Positions 10,900 to 23,259 of a stretch of DNA of 64,000 nt are shown here, in pieces (positions within the stretch are counted from its first letter, which is position 1; each line of letters starts with the position of its first letter). The notes under the pieces were generated by a model. It did not search any database, was not told the origin of the DNA, and worked only from the letters and a program-made list of their open reading frames with translations. Source of the stretch: Lactifluus volemus. Taxonomy: Eukaryota; Basidiomycota; Agaricomycetes; Russulales; Russulaceae. The stretch is taken from positions 1 through 64,000 of the forward strand of contig WTXI01000174.1 in NCBI GenBank assembly GCA_022376515.1. The letters are read 5' to 3'. A program made the translations under genes and the position numbers.

Positions 10900-12425
10900 T
10901 TAGATGAATGGTTCACTATCACTGCAGTCACGATATGGCAGGCGGTGGACTGTGACAGAGTGATCGGAGTTCTGGCCTGCAGCGATGAATAACTCTATGG
11001 CTTGCTCCTCGAGCTCATCTCTCCAATCCCTGTCGGTGAGGTAGAGATTCTGAAGTTCAGGTAACACCTCAGTAGTGCGTCCTGGTAGCAAAGATGCGAT
11101 GAACGATACGACGAACGGCTGTATGTCGCCAGAGAAACACAGGGTCCGAACAGAAGCGAATAGGTGAAACAGTACCAGCCACTGAAAATTGTCCCTCAGA
11201 TTCATCACATCCCTTTTGTCCAACCTCTCAAAGGATCTGTCGCTCCTGATGTCGAGCTTTGTAACACTGGAAAGTAGAGGGGACAGGGTGCGTATCTGTG
11301 CCATATATGCGGCTTGGTAACGTGGCGCGTACTGGATGAAGCACAACTCGACCTTCTTGGGAGAATCTGTTTCCACTGACTGATAAAGTCGGATGTTGAC
11401 GCTAATAAAGCGAAATGTCACCTCCGCACGATGGAAGGGCCCGAGCCGGAGTGAGTGAGAGATGAGTTGTGGGATGTCAAACACGTGCGGGTCGTACTCG
11501 TACACCATCGAGAGAGTTTCGAGATGAGGAACGTCGATTCGAGAAAGGAGGTCCTCTGAGTACTTCTTGACACCGTGATCATAAAATCTTAACACTGTAA
11601 GACTCTGGAGGACGGAGCGTGTGAGCGGGGGTGGGGGTGCAAGTCGGATCTCTCCGGGTTGTTTGAATCCGATTTCGAGGCACTTGAGCTTTGTCAGGGC
11701 GGAGAGGACTGTGACCATTGCCTCGGGTGATATGTAACCAAGATCGGGTATATTTTGAAGATAGAGCTCAGAAAGGTCATTGCAGGACAAAAGAAATTGG
11801 GGCAAGGTCGGAAATGGGATGCCCTCCAACTGGAATGATCGTAGACTTGGGGCGGATCCACCTAAGAACGTAACGGGAAGGGCCGCCACTGGTTCAAAGC
11901 CACGGCATCGTAATCGAAGGCACGTTAGTCCGGGGAATGGATTCTGCAGCTGAGTCAGTTTGGCCAATTTCCCATATTCCAAGGATGGTAGATATAAATC
12001 CATTTCGCATATGCGGTCACGGTGCTCAAGAGCAGCGATATTGTTATCCTGAAGGTCATGGTGACAGCATATTTCCATAGGAATGGATGGCCAGACATCC
12101 AACATTTCCCTCACAAATCTACGGTGATGATCTGTGGAGTAAAGGCGTAGGTCGAGACGAAGCGGGGATGAAAACACAGTGTATCTCCATCTTTGGCATA
12201 CATGCACCAGCTTACACCACACCTGTGGCCAGCACTCCGGCTCCCAATATGGCTCTTTCATGGCAGCCGCTCGGCAGAAGTCGAAAATTTTTAGTAGGAT
12301 TTCATCTGGGAGTGCTTTTATTGGAGAAATCTTGCCTAGAACATACAAGTAACAAGTGAGTAATCATCGTACAGAGCATGGACAAAAGACATACAATTCC
12401 TCAGGCTTTCGCTGGTATTCAACAT
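10900..12425 (-). CDS. F-box/LRR-like protein (locus 3), intact
   Basis: A 488-residue protein from two exons, complement(10900..12335, 12395..12425), with a 59-nt GTATGT..TAG intron in phase 1. The start at 12425 is preferred over the ATG inside the intron because the same short first exon and phase-1 junction recur in the other intact paralogues. Residues about 18-70 form the F-box: LPDEILLKIFDFCRAA, then LVHVCQRWRYTVFSSPLRLDL. The rest is a string of degenerate leucine-rich segments (SLRSFQLEGIPFPTLPQFLL, NDLSELYLQNIPD, LPELQNLYL). F-box proteins bind Skp1 and present substrates to SCF ubiquitin ligases; the substrate here is unknown. It is the second gene of a two-gene unit whose other copy is broken at 32.7-33.5 kb. 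Confidence 0.85.
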
Positions 12426-13156
12426 GGTTTCCTGTATTGCAGATCCAAGAAAGGCCATATGTTGTGATCGGTGATCGGAGGAATACTGGAGGTTCTGGAT
12501 GGCGAGGGATACAAATCATACAAATGGCTGTTCGACTGAAGCTTGAAGGGAAGGTGCTGATGAGCGCGTTGGTTGGTTGGAGGTTGGCTTGTATACGTGT
12601 GGGTCATTTACATAAGCAAAGGTTTCATTCTCCGCATAAGCAAGCAGAGCAACAAAACGCCACGTTCATGAGTAAACCACCCAGCAGAATCTTAATGGTA
12701 CATCACAATCTTAAAAAAACTATAAGAGAATAGGGGAAACTACCGCTGCGCAGCTAGCAATTGGGATGGGGAACACCTGAGAAACAAGAGGACACGTTGG
12801 CCGTGATGCTGCAGACTAATATAATATTAGTTACTGGCCTGGTACACCGGGTTCAGTTTGAGCCGGTACGGCGCAAGCACAGTAACAACTCAACGATACT
12901 ATGGAACCAGGGCAACGCAGTACTCGGAAATGTTGATGAGCTCAATTACCGATTTGGACAACACTCTTGGGAGCACGGGTAAGTTCGAAGTGGGAAAAAA
13001 AAATGGGGGTACCCGAAATCGGAAATGAGCGGGACGCGAGGTCGCCGCGCGACGAATGCCCGCGAAAATGCCCCCGAGTCACAAAAAAGGGAAGGGCTCG
13101 GAAACACTACAGTAAAATGCATGGTCAAAATCATGGTCAAAACTATGATAGGTTGA
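12426..13156. other. Intergenic, upstream of F-box locus 3
   Basis: Contains the presumed promoter of the minus-strand F-box gene on its left. No open frame here resembles a protein I know. An A-rich stretch and CG-rich patches occur at 12.99-13.08 kb, next to the transposon target duplication. Confidence 0.4.
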
Positions 13157-13164
13157 GATGGACA

Positions 13165-14191
13165 TAGGGCTGCCACAGTTCGGTCCTGAACCAAAGTTCG
13201 AACCTGAACTTTCCCGAACTGGACCAAAGTTCGGTTCAAAATTTGACAGTTTTACCGAACTGGACCACAAGTCCAGTTCTAAGTTCAGGAAAAACACAAA
13301 ATTTGAGAACTGCAGTGAACTTAGTTCGAACTGAACTTGAACTAAACTTATCTAACTTGTACTTAGTGATAAATTTGATGTGTGGCAAGGCCATGTGTAC
13401 ACAATATATGGGAAATCAATACAAGTGGTCAGTTGAAACTTGCCACAGCTGAGGCACACACTTGATAGTGGGTGCTAGAATCACTTATTTTGTATTGCCA
13501 CCACCATTCTTGCTGGAGAAAGTGTGCCCCAAGTCTCATAAGCCATGTCAAACTCAGACAGCAGGTTGGAATAAGTCAGGAGGAGTGGTTTGGTGTGGTG
13601 GTACATCTTGTAGGACCAGGTGACCTAGTGTTGCTGTGGCTCAAGCTGGTTATTTTCGAAAAATTGCGATAGAGCTTCAAATAAAATAGATAAAACTCTG
13701 AAATATTTGAGCACATAGACCTCCCCAGGAGCCGGGGGTCCTCTGCCAACATTAAGCACAAAAGTTAGTTCTTCCAAAGATATTTGACCAGCTATGAATT
13801 GGCTCGATTTTTTGCCAATTCATAGCTGGTCAAATATCTCCAGAAGAACTAACTTTTGTGCTTAATGTTGGCAGAGGATCCCCTGGCTCCTGGGGAGGTC
13901 TATGTGCTCAAATATTTTCAGAGTTTTATCTATTTTATTTGAAGCTCTATCACAATTTTTCGAAAATAACCAGCTTGAGCCACAGCAACACTAGACCAGG
14001 TTATGTTGTTTCAGATAAAAAAAGTTCAGTTCCGAGTTCGAACCCCTACTAAACCAGAACTGGACCCTCCTGAACCAGAACCAATGGTCCAGTCCAAGGT
14101 TCAGCAAAATCCCTGAACCGAACCTAAAGTCCAGTTCCAGGTTCGGTGAAATTCTCAAAGAACCGGACTGAACCGAACTTCGGCAGCCCTA
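13165..14191. mobile_element. hAT-type non-autonomous element, 1027 bp
   Basis: Bounded by a perfect 8-bp duplication GATGGACA (13157-13164 and 14192-14199). Termini are inverted: TAGGGCTGCC at the left and GGCAGCCCTA at the right, with subterminal repeats of GTTCGGTTC/GAACCGAAC-like motifs extending about 100 bp inward on both sides. An 8-bp target duplication with such ends is characteristic of the hAT superfamily. No transposase frame is present, so it depends on a partner elsewhere. A foldback unit sits in the middle. Confidence 0.85.
13625..13994. repeat. Foldback inside the hAT element (arms about 180 bp)
   Basis: Two near-perfect inverted arms, 13625-13803 and 13814-13994, are separated by 10 bases. 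The ends read CTAGTGTTGCTG and CAGCAACACTAG. GACCAGGT occurs on both outer sides (13614-13621 and 13994-14001), which could be an 8-bp target duplication with slight end erosion. This suggests a second hAT-type MITE nested in the first. Transcripts through it would form a long hairpin. Confidence 0.75.
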
Positions 14192-14295
14192 GATGGACAA
14201 GAAAAACAAAAATGTGACTTGAGTTGTTTTGAATGCAGGCAAAGTTGTCGAAAACAAGCGGTAAATTGCAATCTGCTATGTTCCAAGGTTGGTAG

Positions 14296-15771
14296 TGTAG
14301 GGTCAGCCTTGCGGCTGGCTGCGAAACCTCCATTCGTGTATCGTTGTACGCCTAACCCGTGCCTCCCCTTCTCGTCTCGTCTCGTGCCACTTTCCCCATT
14401 TCCCGTGGCTGGTTTTCAAGCTTTAGACCTCCTTCTCGCGACCTCGATCTCGATAGATAGGGCCACGATTGCCCTCGGCCACGACGCACCTACGCCTCGG
14501 CCATAGACCCGCTCTGTTAAGGTTCCAAGTGGGACCTTTGTATGAAGTGTACGATCGTTTGTCAAGTTAAGAACTAGACTTGCAAGACGTGCAAGTCAAG
14601 ATCAAAGGTTCGATAAAGATGAGACTTAGTAAACGACTAAGTCAAGAGCGTTTCAGAGGTCAAGGGCTTTGGGCTTAGGGATAAGACCAAAGTGTCGAGA
14701 AGTCGAAGAGCGTGATGTCAAGAGGGTTCTCTCAGGTCTGATGCTTCTAGGCAAGCAAGGTTCTAATAGATAGAAGACTTGGATTGCGAAACAAAACTGA
14801 GACTTAAGGTCTCTAGGGCAGAAAGTACAGAGTTTATATAGAGAAGAACGAGGCTATGTACACAGCCGTAGGGGCTGTGACCTTTGTACAGCTTTCAGGG
14901 TTTGAAACATGTTTCAGGAATCAGCGAGTCATCCTGTGCATGTGGCTGTTACTTGAGGCTGTACGGTGCTATGTGAGGCTGTATCGTGAGAGAAATAAGT
15001 AAGCGATCTGAAACAAAGTGATCGGCAGTCCATTCGCATAAGCAAGGAGTCAGCAGAAATGAGTCATCAGTCCGAAAAATGTATAGTATGAGTCAGCAAA
15101 CACGTGTCCGTCCATAACATGCTCACTGCGGCCTCGCGCTGCACAGCGTTTTCTCTACTTTCTCTTTGTTTTCTTTCATGCCTCGTGCTTCCTGTGTTTC
15201 CCGTTTCGATCTAGTTTACCTTGCATTCCATTGTCCGCTTGTTTTGGTGTTAACTTGTCTCCTCGTGCCTACCCTTCTGTCTTTCGTTTCAGGCTACGTT
15301 CCCCTTCTCTCCCCTACCTATAGACCCCCTTTTCCTCTCCCTTTCATCCCCATCTCACTTCCGACGTTTCGTACTTACCTTCTCACCCGTAGTCTTCGTT
15401 CCGTTTACTTCAAAAATTACTTGATTCCCCGTTCTCGACGTGCTTCTGATTTTAGATTACACGGCTCAAATGTACTTAAATATGGCCTTTGAATGTACAA
15501 ACAAGCCAGCGAAAAAAATGCCGCTCACTTCTGTTCTCGAAATCTTGCCTGATTCTAAGTTTTCCCTCAAGTTTCTTTGACTTCTTCTCCCTCAAAATCT
15601 CGTCTATTCTCCCTCTCGCCTCCGCTTATCTCGCTTAGATCCCTCGACTTGGGACTTCTACGCGTTCTTCTCCCTCCTGCCGCCGCTCTTCCTCTTTCTC
15701 CCCTTTTGCCCCTCTGATCCCTCTTCTCAACTCTATTTGAACTCACAAGCAGGGAGAGTTCCCCGCTTTCA
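14296..15771 (+). repeat. 5' LTR of the gypsy element, interrupted
   Basis: About 866 bp once the 605-bp solo LTR and its 5-bp duplication are removed. It begins TGTAGGGTCAGCC and ends CCCCGCTTTCA. A C/T-rich second half precedes the internal region. It matches the 3' LTR closely. Confidence 0.88.
14515..15119 (+). mobile_element. Solo LTR, family A, copy 1 (605 bp)
   Basis: Starts TGTTAAGGTTCC and ends GTCCATAACA. Flanks are CGCTC (left) and TGCTC (right), a 5-bp duplication with one C-to-T change at a CpG. The uninterrupted sister LTR at about 23.47 kb reads GACCCACTCACTGCGG at this point. A TATA-like TTTATATAG lies near 14.83 kb. No internal region is attached, so it arose by LTR-LTR recombination. 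Confidence 0.88.
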
Positions 15772-15810
15772 AATTGGCTGCCCCAGTGATCTTTTGTCTT
15801 TGTCCTTAGG

Positions 15811-17630
15811 TTGTCGGCTTCGACAACCCTCTCTATGAGCAAGCGGCCTCCTCCTTGTTCTAAGGATCACACCGGAAAACACGCTAAGAAGCCCCTCGCC
15901 TCCACCACAGTCACCTCCTCATCTTGTCAAACTCGTTCTACGACTAGAGCACTCACTCAGGCTACAGCTGAAGCCTCTTCTACTTCTGAAGCTTCGCAGC
16001 CCCCCTCTCGAAACCCATCTCCCACTCTGTCTCTGCAGCTCGACGATATCATTGACCCGTCCCCGAGGACCCAGCCTCGATCGACTTTGTCTTCCCCGCT
16101 GCAGCTACCGTTACTCGCACTATCCCCGGCTCGTTTCATTCCTCTCCTTCTCCCGATCGTACCGCGTCCTTAAAGTCAGCGGTTTCGGCTCTACAGACTG
16201 TGCTCGCCACACCGCCCAACTCGACTTCCTTGTCGGCTATCGCTGCAGTCACCACCCTGATCGAAGCTTCGGACGAAGACTACGCTGAAGCTAGGGCTCA
16301 GATAGCAACTTCGACTCAGTCATCTTCAGCTCTTGCCTCAAGGCTTGCGTCTATCTCAGATCCGACGACCTCTTTGTTCGCTACTCGTTTCCCCTCCTCC
16401 GAACATTCGCCTCATACTGGTTCTCCTCCTGCTACCTCTCGTCTCTCTCCGGATTTCGACCCCGCTGCCACACCTGTAGTCTCGCATTTTCCTCGCCATT
16501 CTCCTGCTAGGACTCCCACTCCCGAGCTTCAGCACGCTCAACTTCACACCCCTTATCGCTCGACTGTGCTCGGGCCTCGTGTCATCCCGGCTGTCACTCC
16601 GGCGCCCTCTCCCGATCTAGCACCTGTTTCTCCCACGCACGCGCCCATCTTTGCGCCCACCCCTGTCACCTCAGCTAAGGCGACCGCTCTTGTTTCCACC
16701 ATTCCTGGACCCACTTCCGCCCTTCCCTCTCAAGCCTGCCCACTCCCGATACCGCCTTCCACCACTTCCGCTCATCCCCGACACACCATGGCTCATCGCC
16801 CCACTGGACCAGCCGCCATGCCCGGCCCACGTTCCAAAAAGGCCCCTTCTTTCGCCGGCAGCAGGGCCGAGTCCATCGACGATTTCCTGCTCGAATATGA
16901 GGAGTTAGCGGATTTCTATCAGCTTTCTGAGGAGCAGAAAGTCGAAACCATTACCAGGTACACTTCACCAGATTTCAAGGATTACTGGAAGGATCTGGCT
17001 GGCTATGCTACCCTGGACTGGGCTTGGTTCTGCCAATCTCTCCGACATGCCCACCCAAAGCGAGGCCCCAGTGAGCGCTACACGAAACAGCGCCTTTTTG
17101 ACTATGCTAGTAAGTGCTCCCTGACTCGCATCAGGGACGAAGAGGACGTCCTGGTCTATTACCAGCACTTTGCTCAACTAGCGGCAGCCCTCCTCAGCAG
17201 TCAACGCCTCACTGCGGAAGACCAGGACAAGGCGTTCTTTTATGGTTTTCACCCCGACGACAGACAGATTCTAGCCCCTAGGATCCTTTCTAACAATCCC
17301 CAGCTCAATTCATGCGACACTTACCCTATCTCAGAAGTCCTTGACGCCGCCCGACGTGTGTTCGCCGGCCCCCAGCAGCCCCCTTTCCCACTTTGGGAAG
17401 AAGAAGGCAAACATGCCCGTGAACGCGTTTCCAGCCCCTGGGACAACCCCGACTCTCGAGAGCCGGATCCCAGCTATCGCTACCGGGAGGATCCTCAGGC
17501 GTTTGATCCGCCACCCCCTCTGCGTCTCCCTTCCCGCGTCGAGACCAAGAGTGTCAGATTCAGAGAACCGGACCCGGATGTTGAAGAACTCGACGACCTG
17601 GTGGAAAAGATCAAGAAGCTCTCAGCTTGA
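15811..17630 (+). pseudogene. Gypsy gag (capsid region), interrupted
   Basis: A first frame (15811-16173) and a second (16200-17630, 476 codons) are separated by a frame change. A long Ser/Thr/Pro-rich N-terminus precedes the capsid-like helical domain at residues about 225-400 of the second frame, with IDDFLLEYEELADFYQLSEE, YWKDLAGY and LTRIRDEEDVLVYYQHF. In gypsy elements this protein forms the cytoplasmic particle in which reverse transcription occurs. The TGA at 17628-17630 is in frame with the nucleocapsid part that follows and could have arisen from CGA by a single C-to-T change. Confidence 0.8.
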
Positions 17631-17684
17631 GGCCAATTCCAGAAGAACTCTGCTCTTTATGCTGAGTGTCTTAAGGCTCTCCCG

Positions 17685-18401
17685 ATGCTGGTCAATGCCC
17701 TCGCCAGATCCGAGTCCGCCTCAGCAATCTCGCCATCGGCGCCACCGGCCCCAAATCCCTCTCAAGCCTACTCTCTAATTACCCCAGCTTATCAGTCACT
17801 TGTAGCCCCAGCTTATTCCCCCGCTGTTTCAGGTTATCCGCCAGCTGCCCAGGCAGCTCCTCAAGTGTTCCCACCCGCTACCCAAGTTTATCCGTCGGGG
17901 CCCGTCCCTGTCAACACCGCCCAGCCTACCCTCGCCGACTTCTTTCCGGGCGTGCCTCAAGCTCAAGCTCAGTCTCTGCCCCGCCCTGCGAACTGCGCCT
18001 TCTGCACGCAAGCAGGGCATCGTATCCGTGCTTGTCACACCGCATTCGAGTATTGTCAGACAGGACGTGCGATGATCATTGGAAATCGCGTCTGCCTGCC
18101 AAACAGTCAGCCAGTGCCCACCAGCAACGGCAAAGGCGTCAAAGTGGCCATCGATGCCTGGGCCGCCCAGCAAGCCCAGCCACTCGCTGTTCCGACAGCC
18201 TCCGCCCCTTCCCCTGATTCCTCTCCACACGCTACCCTGACTTTGCAGGTTCTACCCACCACTGCTTACATCGAGGACGCAGCCGAGACTCACAGTGTGG
18301 AAGTCTCGGAGCTCCCGTGGAACGATGTCGATGAGGCCGACAACGACGACAATGACGGCAACTTAGACATCTTTGAGGTCTTTGCCACCCAAAAGCGATG
18401 A
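17685..18401 (+). pseudogene. Gypsy gag nucleocapsid part (zinc knuckle)
   Basis: Same frame as the capsid ORF, separated from it only by the TGA at 17628. It is Pro/Ala/Gln-rich with a single knuckle CAFCTQAGHRIRAC (CX2CX4HX4C) at about residues 106-119, the RNA-binding motif of Gag. An acidic stretch near the end (DVDEADNDDNDGNLD) precedes another TGA, again after CGA-like context, and the frame then runs on into the protease region. Confidence 0.75.
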
Positions 18402-18500
18402 CGGGACGCTAAGGTAGCTAAGCTTCCTGAACTAACTATCGACAGTGCTCCCGCACCGTCCTGACAGGACGCGGCCATCGTTCCTGCTCCTCTCGCGCCT

Positions 18501-19334
18501 TTGGCAGTACCCCCGCCCTCTTCCGCGATCGTTCAAGGCCCAAGCCGGCCAGCACCTCAATACAGGTACCAGTCTCACGGCGAAGACCAGAACCTTACAC
18601 ACCAACTTATGGGCTGGCTGATGGAGGGTACGCTTTCTTTGACCACCCCAGCTCACATTTTAGCAGCCAGCCCATCCATTCGCAAAGAAATGGCTGACAA
18701 ACTCAAAAACCGTCGAGTCAAGGTGCATGCCGTCGAGGAGGCCCATTCTCCACCCTCCGTTTTCCCGGCTGAGCCCGACTCGCCACCAACTCCTCTTAGG
18801 CAACGCACCGCCGAGTTCTCACTCCCCCTCCGCGAAGTCGACGTCTTAGTCAACAATTCGGTGCTCGAGGCCAGTCTCCTGGACACTGGCTCTCAGATCG
18901 TCATCATCAGAGAAGATCTGGCCCTCGAAGCTCAGGCTACAATCAACAAGGCACGCCGACTTCAGATGGAAGCAGCAAGCGGGTCGATTAGCTGGACTCT
19001 AGGCTGCGCCAAAAATCTCCCCTTGACTGTCAGCTCTATTTCCTGTCTAGTCCACGCTCACGTCGTCAAGCGCGCTCCCTTCCGCCTGCTATTAGGACGA
19101 CCATTCCACCACCTGCTTCTCTGCCGCCTCGAAGAACATGTCGACGGCCGCGTTGACGTCTCCCTGTCCGACCCCGCCAGTCCTGACCACCACGTCTTAG
19201 TCCCATCTCGTCCACGCCACTCTCAGGTCGGGTATCTTGGCATTAATGCTGGCATAACCATAAAAAATTACGACCTTAGTCGACACGCCTCTGCCCTACG
19301 TCACTTACATTCACCCTTCTCTGGCTTCTGCTGA
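18501..19334 (+). pseudogene. Gypsy aspartic protease region
   Basis: In the same frame as gag, after a further in-frame TGA near 18462. The catalytic motif LLDTGSQIVIIRED sits at about residues 127-140. A retroviral-type protease uses this Asp as a dimer to cut Gag-Pol. A hydrophobic strand with a Gly-Arg pair (FRLLLGRPFHHLL) lies in the position of the second conserved protease motif. The frame ends at a TGA at about 19332, and pol continues in another frame, so at least one frameshift lies between 19250 and 19520. Confidence 0.78.
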
Positions 19335-19512
19335 TGCCCTCTCGCTTCTTTGCTTTGCCACCCCTCCAGTTTCGGTCCTGGCCTACAAAAAAGTCGCCAA
19401 CAAAGTCTGCCCAGTTCCAGCGTCCCTTCCCGAAGATTTCCAAACTGTCCGACGCATTCCTGTCGATCCCCTCCTCTCCCTCCCTCCGCTACCTACTAGT
19501 CCACCCAGCTTC

Positions 19513-21655
19513 GTGCCTGGTTCTCGACTTACTCAGGACCGCTTAGACGAGCTTCAACTCAATCGCTACGACTTCCTCTGGCCTGAGGAAGTCAAGTTAC
19601 TCCAACATGTTCTCCTGCTCAATGAGCTTGGCTTAGCTTGGTCTGAAGCTGAGAAGGGACGTTTTCGCGACAACTACTTTGCTCCAGTCAAAATCCCTGT
19701 CATCGAGCATGTTCCATGGGCTCACAAGAATATTCCTATTCCTTCCGGTATTTTAGACAACGTTATTCAAATGTTTAAGGAGAAGTTTGCTGCGGGAGTT
19801 TACAAGCGCTCCGACGCCTCGTACTGCTCCCGCTGGTTCTGCGTCAAGAAGAAGAGTGGCGCTCTCCGCATTGTCCATGACCTCCAGCCTCTTAACGCTG
19901 TCACCATCAGGAATTCTAGCATTCCCCCCCTCGCCGACCAGCTTATCGAGGGCATAGCTGGCCATTCGTGCTACTCTATGCTAGATCTTTTCGTTGGCTA
20001 CGATCACCACTCTCTTGACATTGCTTCTAGAGATCTGACCACTATCCAGTCCCCTATTGGCGCTGTTCGCCTCACCTGCCTTCCGCAAGGTTGGACTAAC
20101 GCCATCGGCATTTTTCACGACGACATCACCTTTATTCTCGAGCCCGAAATCCCGCACGTTGCCCGTCCTTTCGTGGACGATTGCAGCATCAAAGGCCCCG
20201 CCTCTCGGTATGAGACCTCCGATGGCGGCTACGAGACTATTCCCGACAACCCCGGCATTCGCAAGTTCATATGGGAGCACCTCAACGATGTGCACCGCAT
20301 CCTTCACCGCTTCCTCTGCGCGGGTGCCACAGTTTCGGCTAAAAAGCTCTTTATTGCAGTTCCGGAAGTCATGATTCTCGGCCACAAGTGCAACTTCGAT
20401 GGCCGCATTCTGGACAACTCAAAGATCGCGAGAATCCGCAACTGGCCCGCCTGCCGATCAGTCACCGACGTCCGTGCCTTTCTCGGCACCGCTGGATTTA
20501 TGCGCATTTGGATCAAGAACTACTCTACCATTGCTCGCCCCCTCGTCGATTTGACTCGCAAGGGCGAAGCGTTTGCTTGGGACGATAAGCACGCCGCCGT
20601 GATGCAATCCCTCAAAGATGCCATCATTAGTTCCCCAGCCCTCATTTCTATCGACTACACTTCTGATCGCCCCGTTTATTTGGCAGTAGATTCATCCATC
20701 CATGGAGTTGGATGGATTCTCTCTCAAAAGTGCCTGGATGGGGCACGCCGCCCAGCGCGCTTTGGCTCCATTTCCTGGAATGAGCGCGAGTCCTGCTACT
20801 CCCAGGCAAAGCTCGAACTTTACAGCCTCTTTAGGGCCCTACGTGCCCTCCGCCTCTACCTCATCGGTGTTCACAATCTGGTGGTTGAGATGGACGCCGC
20901 GTTCATCCGAGGTATGCTTAGCAATCCTGACTGTCAGCCTAACGCTACCATCAATCGATGGATCGCCGTGTTAAGGTTCCAAGTGGGACCTTTGTACGAA
21001 GTGTACGATCGTTCGTGAAGTCAAGAACTAGACTTGCAAGACATGCAAGTCAAGATCAAAGGTTCGATAAAGACGAGACTTAGTAAACGACTAAGTCAAG
21101 AGCGTTTCAGAGGTCAAGGGCTTTGGGCTTAGGGATAAGACCAAAGTGTCAAGAAGTCGAAGAGTGTGATGTCAAGAGGGTTCTCTCAGGTCTGATGCTT
21201 CTAGGCAAGCAAGGTTCTAATAGATAGAAGACTTGGATTGCGAAACAAAACTGAGACTTAAGGTCTCTAGGGCAGAAAGTATAGGGTTTATATACAAGAA
21301 GACGAGGCTATGTACACAGCCGTAGGGGCTGTGACCTTTGTACAGCTTTCAGGGTTTGAAACATGTCTCAGGAATCAGCGAGTCATCCTGTGCATGTGGC
21401 TGTTGCTTGAGGCTGTACGGTGCTGTGTGAGGCTGTATCGTGAGAGAGATAAGTAAGCGATCTGAAACAAAGCGATCGGCAGTCCATTCGCATAAGCAAA
21501 GGGGTCAGCAGAAATGAGTCATCAGTCCGAAAATATATAGTATGAGTCAGCAAACACGTGTCAGTCCATAACATGCCGCCATCCACCTCTTCGACTTCAA
21601 GCTTGTTCACGTTCCTGCACACAAACACCATGGTCCCGACGGCCTCTCTCGTCGA
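19513..21655 (+). pseudogene. Gypsy reverse transcriptase-RNase H, split by solo LTR
   Basis: RT motifs follow in order: WFCVKKKSGALRIVHDLQPL, LDLFVGYDHHSLD (first catalytic Asp), LPQGWTNA and the active-site FVDD (usual form YxDD) at about residue 222. The tether region LGTAGFMRIWIKNY leads to RNase H with VYLAVDSSIHGVGW, KLELYSLFRAL and VEMDAAFIRGM. The solo LTR cuts the gene at 20969. Beyond it (from 21579) the reading continues in register as the C-terminal end of RNase H and HGPDGLSRR. Removing 605+5 bp restores the reading frame, so the gene was open here when the LTR landed. Confidence 0.85.
20969..21573 (+). mobile_element. Solo LTR, family A, copy 2 (605 bp)
   Basis: Same ends and exactly the same length as copy 1. 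Flanks are CGCCG and TGCCG, again a 5-bp duplication with C changed to T at the first base of the right copy. It interrupts the pol gene of the gypsy element, so its insertion is younger than that element. Few differences from copy 1 are visible by eye, which points to recent activity of family A. Confidence 0.9.
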
Positions 21656-23245
21656 ATGCCAGCTGAAGGAGAGGATGCCGAAGAAGACGATCCTGAAGAA
21701 TGGATCGACGCCACACTGTCTCTCAGCGTCTGGGTCTCTGCCTGGCTCGCGTTCCTTCCTCATCAGCTGGGCAACCCCCCTACTCTTAGCTTAGTTCTTA
21801 GTGCCAGACCTTCAGACAACACCACCTCGGCAACGTTCCCTGTCAGTGATCAGTTCACCAAGGCAGATGAAGATGTCTCTCTGATACAAAACTATCTCAC
21901 CACCCTCAAACTCCCATCCAACCTCTCCGAAGACACTCTCGCCAAATTCCTTCGCAGAGCCAAGCAGTTCTCCCTGGTCAACAGGCAGCTTTGGCGGAAC
22001 TTTAGCACCGGACGCCCGCAAATGTTCATTCCACTCTCGGAGCGCCTGTTTATCGTTCGCGACGCTCACGACTGCCTTGGCCACAAAGGCATCTATTCCA
22101 CTCGTCGCACCATCTTAGATCGCTTCTGGTGGCCTTCCGTCGATCATGACATCAAATGGTATGTCGACACTTGTCATGAGTGTCAGATTCGCCAAACCAC
22201 CAAAGTCCGCATCCCGCCAACCGTCGACAAGCCAGCTCCTCTTTTTCACAAGGTTTACATCAACACCATGCTCATGCCTCATGCCGCTGGCTTCCGCTAC
22301 ATCGTCCAGGCTCGCTGCTCCCTCTCTGCTTGGCCCGAGTGGCGCGCTCTTCGTACTGAGACTGGTCATACTATCAGCTCTTTCATTTTCGAGGATATCT
22401 TGTGCCGCTGGGGTGCTGTCGAGGAGATCGTCACCGACAACGGCACAGCTTATGTCGCAGCTCTGGATTGGCTAGCCTCTAGATACGGGATCAATCATAT
22501 TCGCATATTGGCTTACAACTCTCGCGCCAATGGGATCGTCGAACGCCAGCACCACACCATCCACAAGTCTCTCGTCAAAGCTTGCCAAAGTGACGTCTCT
22601 AGGTGGCCAACTGTGGTACCTCACGTTTTCTGGGCAGATCGCGCTACTGTCCACAAGTCGACTGGCCACTCCCCCTTCTACATGGCACACGGCGTCAAGC
22701 CCCTCCTTCCTTTCGACATCACTCTCGCCACCTTCCTTGTTCCTGATCTTGTCAAGCCCCTCTCCACAGCCGACCTGCTCGCCATCCGTGCCCACCAGCT
22801 CGAGAAACGCGAAGACGATTTAGCCAGTATCCGGGACAACGTCCTCAAGGCACGGCACGCCTCCGTCCACCAGTTCGAACGCCAGTTTCAGAATACCATC
22901 CGCGATCATTCCTTCCGTTCAGGCGACCTCGTACTTGTTCGCAACTCAGCTATCGAGACTGACTTAGGCCGCAAAACCAAGCCCCGCTACCTTGGGCCAA
23001 TGGTCGTCATTCACAGGACTTCCTCCAGTTCTTACCACCTCGCCGAGCTCGACGGAGCAGTCTCCAAGCTCCAGTATGCCACTTTCTGTCTCGTCCCTTA
23101 CCACACTCGCTCTCGTGCCTTCATTCCCGTCACCTGCGTTCTTGATCGCGACGACCTCATCAACGTTGTCGAGGAAGAAGCCTACCATTCAAACGAAGAC
23201 GATATCGACGATGACGAGCATCGACTGAGGACAGTCGATATCTAA
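21656..23245 (+). pseudogene. Gypsy integrase with altered catalytic Asp
   Basis: An open frame of 529 codons that is in register with RT-RNase H if the LTR is removed. An HHCC zinc-binding domain is visible (HDCLGHKG..DTCHECQ, residues about 141-178). The catalytic core shows TDNGTAY (second Asp) and GIVERQHHT (Glu), but the first Asp position reads VYINTMLMP, with Asn at residue 203 (codon 22262-22264). The C-terminal GPY/F-type module (KPRYLGPMVVIHR) follows. Integrase joins the cDNA to the host genome and needs all three acidic residues, so this copy should be inactive despite being open. Confidence 0.85.
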
Positions 23246-23259
23246 AAGCCCTGAGGAGA

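Noticed and set aside
15166..15492. Duplicate 108-residue ORFs at 15166 and 23519
   Set aside because: Both lie inside the two LTRs of the gypsy element, so they are identical because the LTRs are. The composition is that of a C/T-rich non-coding tract.
14515..21573. A full-length LTR retrotransposon bounded by the two same-orientation family A LTRs
   Set aside because: Each LTR has its own target duplication, the first lies inside the gypsy 5' LTR and the second inside gypsy pol, and pol is in register across the second once it is removed. They are independent solo insertions.
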